Part shown: in pieces, positions 41,301 through 53,300 of the stretch
Layout: the number at the start of each line of letters is the position of its first letter
Numbering within the stretch: position 1 is the first letter of the stretch
Source: Cynocephalus volans
Lineage: Eukaryota; Chordata; Mammalia; Dermoptera; Cynocephalidae
Length of the DNA stretch: 64,000 bases
Reading direction: 5' to 3'
Assembly (NCBI RefSeq): GCF_027409185.1
Contig: NC_084465.1
Span: 26,205,864-26,269,863, forward strand
Made by a program: the position numbers and the translations under genes
The notes under the pieces: generated by a model
Told to the model about the DNA's origin: nothing
Seen by the model: only the letters and a program-made list of their open reading frames with translations
Database searches by the model: none

Positions 41301-44300
41301 TTATAAGGCCCATTCTCTCAGCCTCTAAAATTCTATAACTAGTTGACTTTGCAATCATCCTTCCCACACAGTTGAACTTTTATGATAATATCCTTAGGGT
41401 TGAACTTTTATGATAATATTCTTACAGCAATTACTGTCTTTGTTCACAGATGAGCCCATCTGTTCTTCAATATACATTCATTCTATATTGAATGCCCATT
41501 ATGTGCAAAGCACAATAGTGCCTTTGGATATAACGCAAGATGGCTCTGGTTTGTAGACGGTACTGATGCTAATATTCAAAAAGGCTAATGCTATTTGGGG
41601 CCAACTGCTAAGTCAAATTGATATAAAGTCACCAAAGTTCTCATTCTATGGGAACCTGAAGACACATAAAAGAAGACAGTTCTGATTTTCTCAAAATCAG
41701 AAAGACTACTTAATACTTGTTGCCCAAAAAACCTGGTTTAGGGGGTTTTATAAAAATCAATTATGCACTACACACCTTTCAGAATGGGTAAAATTAAAAA
41801 ACAGTGATAACACCAAATGTTGGTGAAGATGCAGAGAAACTGGATCACTTATACATTGCTAGTAGGAATATAAAATGGTACAACCACTCTGAAAGAGAGT
41901 ATGGCAGTTGCCTATAAAACTAAACATGTGCTTACCATACAACTCAGCAACATTCTTGGGCATTTATCCCAGAACCCAGGGCATTTATCACACAAAAACC
42001 TATACACAAATGTTCATAACAGCTTTATTCATAATAGCCAAAACATGCAAACAACCCCAACTGTACTTCAATGAATGAATGGTTAAACAAACTGTGGTAC
42101 ATCCATGAACTACTGACATGTGCAACAACCTTGATGACTCTTAAAGGAATTATACTGAATGAAAAAAGCCAGTGTCCAAAGGTTACATATTGTATGATTT
42201 TATTTATACAACCTTATTGAAATGACAAAATTATAGAGATGGAGAACAGATTATTGGTTTTGCCAGGAGTCTGCCTGGGAAGGTGACTATAGCTATAAAA
42301 GGGTAACATGAGGGAAGATGAAACTGTTCTGTAGCTCAGCGGTGGTAGTCACACAAATCTATACATGTGATAAAACTGTACAGAACTCAATACATACAGA
42401 TATACAGACACACAAGACACAAATGAGTGCATATAAAACTGATTGAAATCTGAGTAAGGTCAATGGAGTGTAGCAATGTTAATTTCTTGCTTGTGTTATT
42501 GTACAATAGTAACAAGATGTTATCATTCTGGGAAACAGGTGAACAGTACAGTACTCCCCCCATTATCTGCAGTTTTGCTTTCTGTCGTTTATTACCTGTA
42601 GTCAAACTGTGGTCTGAAAATATTTAAAAATTTGAGAGAGATCACATTCACATAACTTTTGTTGTTATAATTGTTCTACTTTATTATTATTATTGTTAAT
42701 CTCCTACTGTGCCTAATTTATAAATTAAATTTTTATCATAGGTACGTATGTATAGGAGAAAATATGGTATATATAGGGTTCAGTACTACCTGTGGTTTAG
42801 GCATCCACCAGAGGTCTTGGAATGTATCTCCCTCAGATAAGGTGGACTATCATATATGAATCTCTCTGTATTATTTCTTTTTTTTTTTTTTTTTCTTTTT
42901 TCGTGACCGGCACTCAGCCAGTGAGTGTACCGGCCATTCCTATATAGGATCCGAACCCGCGGCCGCTGGGAGCGTCGCCGCGCTCCCAGCGCAGCACCCT
43001 CCCGAGTGCGCCACAGGCTCGGCCCTCTGTATTATTTCTTAAAACTGCATGTGCATCTACAATTACCTCAAAGAAAAAAGTATAAAAATTAAAAACAAAA
43101 ATAAAGGAAAAAATCTGATAATGCTGATATGGGGAAGATTACATTAAAAAATGATGTAAAACAATTATAAATATTTTAATAATTAGAACTATTGATAGAC
43201 AACATGACCTAAGAGTCTGATTTAGGTGGGTATGCCATGTGTACAGTCCTACTGCTTTATACAATTCAGTAATTTTAAAGAATTTCAGAAGAGAAGCAAA
43301 TTAGTACTGCATTCAGAATTACTGCACAGTTGTACAGACTGCTTACTGTATAAGAGCTCCAGGCCAAGTGTCTAAGTGGGGGCTAAAATCCAACCTTCAC
43401 TCTACTCCCCAATGCACCCACGAGACAATGTCTATATGGAAGAGGCATCTTTCTTAAATTTCACAATGGCACACTTTGGGCTAGCAGTGACTCACTTGTT
43501 AAGTAAATGACTTTCTTTTAAATTCAGGAGAATCAACATTTATTAAGTATCTACTGTATGTCTAGCACCTATCCTCATTTTTAAATTTCTACCTTTTGCC
43601 TTTCAAAACAAGAAAATCTGAACCCATATCTTAGTTCTGTTGGGCTGCTTTTGTGTAGATTATTCCTTAGGAGGCTTCCGTTCCATCTCCAATCCTTTTT
43701 GAAACAAAGTGGTGTACAAATAAATTGAAACCAAAATATAAAGTATGGTGCTATATTGTACTATGTTATGGTTTGATTAGTCATGGCATTTTATATATAT
43801 ATATAGAAACAATTACATACCTTAATAATAATGTTATAAGAATTCAACTCATTTCATCTTCTCCACAACTCCATGAGATACTATTATGATTCCCAATTTA
43901 CAGATGAGGAAACTAAGGCACAGAGAGACTGAGTAATGTGCACAAGGTCACTTAGCTAACAAGTGAAAAATCTGGAATTCAAACCCATGCCTTTTGGATC
44001 CAAATCACTTTTAACCACTACACAATAATGCTCTTAGTCACAATTCAGTTTGGCACCTAAAAAGGTACATCTAATAGAGACAGTTAATAAACACTTGGAA
44101 ATGGAATGAATTAATGAGTTAATGAATACTAAAGCAGTGATTCTCAATAAGAAAGTTATGATCTCTCAAATCCCCGGAGAAGTTGCTCTACTCTCCCAAG
44201 ATTCTGGTATTAACCCCATTATACTATTATATCACCACCTCATTGAGATTTGAAACCATGCCCGGGGGTCCTAGGCAGGAGCCAAGGGCCACCCCCTCCA

Positions 44301-47300
44301 CCCAGAAGCAGGCAAGGAACACGCCGAAAACACCACTTCCGCATGGGTGGCCCACCACAGCAGTAGCCAGAGCCACTGTGCAAGCAGCCTGCCAGACACC
44401 TGACTGCAGTAACACAAGGAGAGTCACCAGCAGAGATCGGAAAAGGGAAACATCTCTCCCCTCAAAGCCCACTCCAGCATAATAGAAGAAGCAACTGCTC
44501 TACCATGCCCCTACTTTATTTCTGATTTTAATAATTTGTCTTCTTTCTTTTTTTCTTGGGTATTACATATGACCATGCAGAATTAAGTGTATATTTGAAT
44601 AGAAAAAATATGCATTGTCCTACATTAGGTATGTGAGGGAGAGAGTACACAGTTATTTATGTTGATGACAGCACAATTTTGGGTTGCCAGTTCAGTGAAT
44701 TTTATCATACTCCTCCACCTGATTTTGAAAAAATATTATTTGAACAGCAGATCTTCTGAACTTATTTGTTTTTGAAATTTGTATCTCTGCACTGTTAAAA
44801 AGTGTTTACCATTTAATAAAGCTTTACGTGACCTATTTTAAAAAAAAAGATTGAAAACCATAGTAAGTCATTGTAACTAAATGGAATAACTAATATTTTC
44901 CATTTCTTGTGTTTACTAGGAGTTAAAAAATGGTTAAAGAACAACTGTGCTGGCACTTGAACATGCACCCCAATGGGCCTTCAAGCTAGAGTGTGAGCAG
45001 CTGTTGATTACTTACTCACTTCTACTGTACTTCCCTAATACACACAGGATGTGTATGTTTAGTAAGTTACAATATGGAGGGCAAAGGCAACTATTTGCTC
45101 TCAGACATCAGACATATTATGTCCTCTGTCTTTAACCATACTCCATATATATTTATTTAGTTTAAACATTGTTTCCATATATACCTGTTTATAAGTCACT
45201 GCAATATTTCAGACACTAAGCGAGGAATAAATGGTAAATGAATGAAAATTGCTTGTTCTCGCCTTCTCTGTGGCTTGACATTTCTGTTGTCCATTAAAAG
45301 TCTCATGGTCATGACTGATTTACACTGCTTTCCCCTGGCATGCTGTATTTTTCTGTTTTCTTTCACTTCATTTTCTTGTCTCATCTGACGTTACTCTCAG
45401 ACATTACTCTTTTGTAGAAAAAGGTAGGCTACCATAGAACTTCTATAAAAAATGAAGCAATCATAGTACATTGAGAGACATCTTCAAATCTTAAGCTGCT
45501 TTTTTGTCATTTTGGTTTGTATTATTAGTAATTCAAGTATCACTTTACTGGAAAACTAGGCTCACTGGTGGAGGAGTTGTTTTGGTGGGGAGAGGGGACA
45601 CAGGAGGCTCACACTGTTCCAAAAGACAGATGTGATATCAAAACCATTCATCTTCATAAATAACGTAATTCTCAGCTGGACTCTCCTTCTTTAGAAATAC
45701 CAAAAACAAAACAAGCTAAACATTTTATATATTTACATATATTAATCAAAAAGTATTATAATTCATAAACCTGTGCTGGAATAAAATATTAAATCTGAAT
45801 CCAACAAACATAAAAATTCTGGGAACACTCTGATTTAAAACAGTATCACCACATTCTTAATGTTTATGAATGGCTGTCAAGACTTTGAAATAAATTTTGA
45901 AATAAAAAACTCCACCCATTTAGCCTGGTTTAATCTTTTGATAGGAAGAATTAAAATACACCATAAACCATACGTATACTAGATAGTCTCTAAAGCTCTA
46001 AAAATTCTACAATTCTCGATGGAATCAGAAATGCTTCCAAAACCTTAGAACTGTCTATTGCAATGGTTCTTGTGATGCGGGCTAGCTAGCTTGTTGAAAG
46101 CTTATTTTAAAAATAAATACATAAATACATAAATAAATAACTAATAATACTGTATTGTATAGTTCAAGACAGCCAGAAAAGAGGATCTTGAATGTTATAA
46201 CCACAAAGAAATGATAAATGTGAAGGTGATAGATATGCTAACTATTCTGATTAGGTCATTACACAATATATGCATTATTGAAACAACAAACTGTACACCA
46301 CAAACATGTACAATGAAAAAATTAATCAAAATAAAAAATAAATTTAAAAAAAGCTAAAAATAAAAAATTAAATTAAAACAAAAAACAGATTACCAGACCC
46401 ACACGAGTAGAACTGGCATATTAACATCACAGAGAGGGGATAAGGTTCCACTGAGATTTTAAAAAATGAGTTTTGGCTCTCTTCTCAGAAAAATGTGCAA
46501 ATAATCACAATTTGAGATGTGATATGAATACTTTGAAAACAATCCAGACTCATGAATTGATGGACTCCAGGTTAAAAAATAATAATAATAATTTAGATTC
46601 AGAATGTTATAATTGTTTTCAAAGGGGCAGTTCAATGGGGAAAAAAAAAAATTATTCCATATTCTACCAGAAGACTCAACTAGGAGAAACTCATAGAAGT
46701 TGCAGCTTAATTTAAGGCAACCCTTTGTAGTAATTAAAACCTACAAATAACCTAATAGCTCTCCCTACAAAGTAATGGGTAGCCCATTACTCTATTACCC
46801 TAAGAGGTTACAATAAGTAGACCTCTTTAAAATAGAGGTTAAAAAAAAAGAAAAGATCAGGGCTGTTGTAGAAAGGTTTGCTACAATGGGTAGAAGTACA
46901 GCAAGATGACTTCTAAGGTCTTTTTCATTTTTAACATTTTGTGATTCTAAGAAGTTTTAGAAGAGGGGGAAAAATGAAAGATGAAAGTTCATTTTAAAAT
47001 CTTTTTTTTACTGCTTACAAGTTCTTTTCTGTGTTTGTAAGATTAAAAAACAAAAAACCTGCCTGCGTTTGTACTTATATGAATCTGTGTAAATGTGTCT
47101 ATACTGAAATATAAATTATAGCCAGAGAATCTGTTTTTCTTAATTCAATATCACCTCCTTCCTTTTTGTCTCCAGCAAAACTTCATTTAAAAAAAATAAC
47201 AAGAGTATGGAGTACAACCTACAACCCTAGAAAACAGCCCAAACAATTTCCTTAGTAACAACTAAATATCTGCATCCTAATTATACTGAAATAAAAATTT

Positions 47301-50300
47301 ATAGTAATAACCCACTCAAGAGTCAGAATACATTATTTGGTCTTTTCTTGCTTCTGAATTTCTTGTACCCTAACTTGAGTATCCACAGAATAACCTTTCT
47401 TCCCAAAAACGTCCTTAAGAAAGAGAAAGACTATGTGCTAGGTGAGTGTAGATGTAGAAGACTAAATATGAAAAGCAGATGTTTAAATTAATTCATTTTT
47501 ACAATGCCTGATGAACCAAAATTTTGCAACCTCCTCACTTTAAAGAACACCAGAGATGGGTAGTTCTTAAGAGCCACTTAGCCCTCACTATTTCTGCAAG
47601 TGAAACCAAGAAACTAAGCAAGAAAATCTGCAAATTCCAATAGGTAAATGACTGTATACAGAAATGTAATTTATTGCTTTTGCTACCTGTTCTGTTCCTT
47701 GATTAAAACTAGAAAAGTACTGAATTTAAGACACAATTGCTCTTTATGAACTCACTTTCTCTTCTCCCAGGTCACCATGTTCTGCTGGCAAATGCAATGC
47801 CTTCCAAGAAAATACCTAGACTTGGCCAAAGACAATAAAAGCTTATACCAATCACTCACAAATTTTTAAAACATAATGTTTTAAAAACCGTTTTAGAAAG
47901 TGTAATATTGAAAACCAAGCTATTTCATATAATTGATAAGAATCCTGTTATGCAAAAAACCAGAGATACAATAAAATATCATAAAGCAAAAATTGAAAAA
48001 TGTCAAGTATGAATACTGCCAAAGTAGACATGATTTCTAGTACGACATCCACATGAAGCACTTTATTCAGAAATAACAGCTATTCTTTTCCACACAAAAA
48101 GAATTTCAAAAGATAACATTTCACAAGAACATTTGCATTAATGTATTTTTTTCTATAAATGCACAAATTTCAGACTTAAAATAACAATTGAGCATAAAAC
48201 ATTTTGATGTAGCTTTAATAAGTTATTATCTCCTTGAATGGTTTAATATATCTAGTTTGGACTACCTGTTAGAAACTTCATATTCCTGCACGTTTGCGTG
48301 TATGTGTGTGTTTTAAGGAATCTGTTGTAAGTGACACCAAGATATTTGTGGTTAGCATTTCATCAATTACACATCTGATTCAAATTAATTGAGTTAGTCT
48401 GTTGATGAAACCATATGGCAGCAGTAACCATGGGTAAAAAGGGAAATAACTCAAAGAAAAATCACTTTGAACTCCTAACACATTTTTTTGCTAATCATCA
48501 CACTTCTATTTTCACTATAGATAATCCAGTGATCACATCTTAGATAAAGCTTGGAGCAAATGCACTGACATATCGCCAGTATAAAAGGGAAGGGCATGAG
48601 ATTAGGCTAGATGCTAAATGCAGCAGAAAGCCACTGAAAGATTTTGTTCTGGGAAACAATATAACCATAGTTGTGCATTACGAAGATTAATTTTGCTTCC
48701 ATATATGGGATGGATTAGGAAAGAAAGACTGGGAATGCAAAAAACATCATTAGTATGGTCTAGTTTAAGGCAATGAAGGCCTGAATTGTGGTAGTGACAG
48801 AAAGAACTAGGAAGGACAGGGAGCAGAGAAGAATGCACCACAGTGGTTAAGAGCATCCACCACACTGCCTGGGTCCAAATCATGGCTCTGTACCTTGCTA
48901 GTTATGTATGTCTGTCCTTGGACAAGGTCTTATCCTCTGTGCCTCGGCTTCCTTATTTATAAAAAAAGAGGACAACAATAGTATCTTCTCACTGGGTTAT
49001 GAGTAAATGTTTACAAAAATGCCCAGCTAATATTATTATGAGGATAAAACATAAGGACTTCCCCATAGCTAGATGGGAAAGTTGAGTAAAATAAAAGGAT
49101 AAATATAAGCGTGAGTTTTGAAGTGCTGTAACTTAAAGAAAACTTTAAAAACACAGACACTAAAGGGCAAGTGGGCAATATTTATCACTATGCATTATAG
49201 CAATGTTTTTAAATAGCAGAAACCAGAAACAATCTAAATATCCACCCGTTGGGTGGCTGGTAAATTATAGTACCTCCATACAATACAATATTTTCAGCCA
49301 TGAAGAAGAATGAAATAAATCTAAATATGCTAACTGAGAATAATCCCCAAAATACATTTAAAATTTTTTTTTAAAAAGGTACAGAAAAGAATCCTTTATG
49401 TTGTACTCTAAATTGTTTAAAAATAAAAATAACAACATATCTATATGCATATCTAAGCAAGTTCTATTTCTGGAAAAGTAAACCAGAAACTCTAACAGAT
49501 AATACCTCTGGTCAGAAAGCCTAGAGAACTAGGGATCTCAGGTGGAAGGGAGACTTATTTCCCCCTTGCATACTATTTGATTTTACCATGTTTATGTATT
49601 CTCAGTTTAAAAAATTAATAGAAAAAAAAAACTGGGGGTGGGGGGCCGGATAAGTTAAATAACAGGAAATCATACTGACATATTTAAGTAAGCATAACTT
49701 TTATGTGTTTCACAAGCTTGCCCAGTATAAATATTGGCAAAAGCCTAATGATACTGAGGAATCAAAAACACTAAAGATTTTCTTTTTTTAAAGTAGGGGA
49801 TGTCCTTAAAAATAGTTCAGGGAAGGGCTAGCCAGTTAGCTCAGTTGATTAGAGTATGGTGTTGATAACACCAAGGTCCGGGATTCAATCCCTGTTACCA
49901 GCGACCACCAAAACAAAAAACAAAACAAAACAAAACAAAAAAATAGATCAGGGAGAATAAACAAAGTAAGCCTTAAAAAGCATAATTTAAAAAGCCTAAT
50001 TAAAAATTAGGTGCATTTCAAAATTCTAAGTTATGATGTCATTTTGTGATTCGAAATTCTGAATATATTTTCCCATGTTAGAAATAGTTAATAGGTCCCT
50101 ATGTCAGCCCACAAAAGCCTACTATACCCACAATGATAATCTATAGTACTGCACTAATAGTAGTACAGGTTCCACCTTTTTCTTTTTCTTTTTTTTTTTT
50201 TTGTTACTGCAACAACTTTAATATTCCACCATTTTAGAACCTCATCTTATTCAAGCTCTCGGGCACATCTGGCAAGGTGACCTCTCCCTCCCTCTTAAAA

Positions 50301-53300
50301 CACTTTCTTCTTTTGGCCTCTGTGAAACCAAGCAGTCCTGGTCTTCCTCCTCTCTTACTGCCTTCTTTGCTTGCTTCTCCTTTCCTTTTCACTTTCAAGT
50401 TACAGTCTTCTGCCCAATTTTTAAAAAAATCTTCCTTGGTGATCTCATCCAGTCCAATGGCTTTAGATAGTATCTGCATACTAATAATTCCAAAATTTAC
50501 ATCTTGAGCCTCCCCATCTCCCTTGAGTTTGATTTATATTTGAAGATTGCCTAACCTGTATCCTCTACTTGGGGGTCAAATAGGCATCTCAAGTTTAACA
50601 TAGCCAAAACAAAACTCTTCATTTACCCCCACAGTCCTGCTCCTTCAGTCTGTTCCATCTCATTTAATGACATCATCCTCCATCCAACTGCCAAGGATAA
50701 AAACTTGAAGTCATCTTGATTCCTCTCTCTCCTTCATAACTCACAGCAAAGCCTGTTAATGCTACTTTCAAAATATATCTCATATTAAACCACTTCTCAA
50801 CACCTATATACCACCATACCCTAGACCAAGCCACCATCACCTCTTTTAGTAGAGTACTGCAATAGTCTAAATGGCCTCCATGCTTCACTGTTACCATCTC
50901 CCACGATCCATTCTCCAACCAGCAGCTAGAGGGATCTTTAGAAAACGTAAATCATATCACATCACTCCCCTGCTTAAAATGATCCAGTAGCTACCCATCA
51001 CCTTTAAATTAACGAAAGATCACAAATTCTGTTTTAGATATGCTGGACTTTAGGGGTATAAGGCATGAAGAAAGCAAGTTTATGGCCCTCAAAAGAGAGA
51101 TCTGGGCAGAAGTTACAAAGTGGTATGACTTATAAGCATATGGATAAAAACTGAAAACCATGGATTTGGAAGAGAACATCTCAAATAAGCTGGAATGAGA
51201 AAGGCAAGAGCATAGGACCAAGACTTGAAAACTCAAATATAGAAAGGTATGGAAGAAGAGAAAGAGTTGACAAGGAAGACTAAAAATAAGAGTCCAGACA
51301 CATAAAAAGAAAACTAGATCTGCTACCAGGGAAGCCAAGGGAAAAGGATGTTTCAAAATGAAGAGAGATCAAGTCAGATTGAGATTTTAAAAAACATCTA
51401 TTTGATTTGACACACATAAGTTGTTTCTGGCTTTAGCAAGAGCTGTTTCAGAAAAGTAATGGGGAGGAACAGCAATGAAGACAGAAACTCTAGTCAATGC
51501 TTTCATGAATGTGGTAAGTTCAAGTGCTCTAGGAAGGTTTTAATGGAGATAAAGAGGTAGAAGACATAAGACAGAAAAGAGATAATAATGTAAATTTTCT
51601 GAGAAGGTAGGAGGGAACAGAATCAAGGCACAGATGGAAGGATGGTACAATTATAATAATCAGCATAAAGTTGTACTTTTAAAAAGTATTTGAAAAAACC
51701 ATTCAAAAACTGTACATGCTAAACTTCTAGGTAAAAAATAAAATGTATTTATATTTAAATAACGGAAAATAATCAGGCTAGCTGCTTAGCTCAGTTGGTT
51801 AGAACATGGCCTTATAACACCAAGGTCAGGGGTTTGGATCCCCGCACCAGCCAGCTGCCAAAAAAAGAAAAAAGAAAATAACAAACTCAACTCTCTTGCA
51901 AGAATAACGATGGAGGGCCAAGCCCGTGGCGCACTCGGTAGCGTGCTGCGCTGGGAGCGCGGCGACGCTCCCGCCGCGGGTTCGGATCCTATATAGGAAT
52001 GACCAGTGCACTCACTGGCTGAGTGCCGGTCACGAAAAAACGACAAAAAAAAAAAGAATAACGATGGATATTAACAATTACCAACTAATTCAATAAACAT
52101 TTACAAAAAGCCTACTATAAGCCAGGCAGTGTTCTAGCCTCTGTAGAAGATGACAGATAATAAGACCTTATTTTTCCCTTTAAGAAGCCCATAGCAAGTA
52201 AGCAGATTTGTTCAAAAAGAAATAATTGGAATTCAGTGTACTTACTGTGATTCTTTGCATGTACAAAACAAAGTGATGGCACAAAGAAGCAGAATCTGAA
52301 TCCTAAACCTGACATTTATAAGCTGTGTAAACTTTGGACAAATATCTTTAAGCCTTAGTTTCCTCATCAGTAAAGGGGATGAAAAATTACTTACCTCCAA
52401 GGTTATTAGGATTAAATAAATTAATACTTGTAAAACACCTTGAACAGAGCCAGACACACAGTAATTACTCAATCGATGTAAACTATCTGTATTAAAAGAG
52501 AGAATTTTTAAAACGCTATATAGACTAAAGTATACTTGGATGGGTCTTAGAAGACAATTAAGAGAATGGCACTCTAGGAAGAAGAAATGATAAATACAAA
52601 TTCATCAAGAACAGGAGAAGGTTCTGCGACAGATTTAGGCTGCTATGCAAGTTGCTCTCCCTTGGGCCACATGATCCAGCAGACCCAAAGGTCCTCGAGG
52701 TGTCAGTGGTATACAGGCATGCCATTTGGAACCTTTGGCAGGTCCCCATAGGTGAATCACAGTGGAGACCCTTAGGATTTTGGAGGAAGGCCCTGCCTTC
52801 ATCCACAGATAACTACGCTCCTTTTGAGAAACAGCTCTTAGCCTGCTATTGGGCCTTAGTAGAAACTGAACACTTAACTATGGGCCACTTCATGTAACTT
52901 ACTTATGTTTTCAGGACTTGCTTGGGCCAATCACGTGTATACTATTTCCATTTGATGATCGAGTGCTGCTATGCACGCCCAACCTTATGGCTTGCTGGGT
53001 CAGATTAACACCCAGTTCATGATGGGCAGCTCAGGTCACATGGTAACTTGGTATTGCAGGAAATTACAAGTTTTGGGGTTTTTTTTTAAATCTCTCCCTC
53101 CCAGCCTCCCTTGTTCCAAAAGAATTTAAGGCAACTAACTGAAAATACTTCAATATAGCTGAAATATAAAATGAGACATAAATGATGAGGTTTGAGAGGT
53201 AGAAAGGAACAAACAGAAGTTAGGGCAAAGAGTCTTTGTAACCAACTGGATAAGAGGTGAGTAAAAGGAAGGAACCTAATGGGATTCCCAGGCTTCTGGC

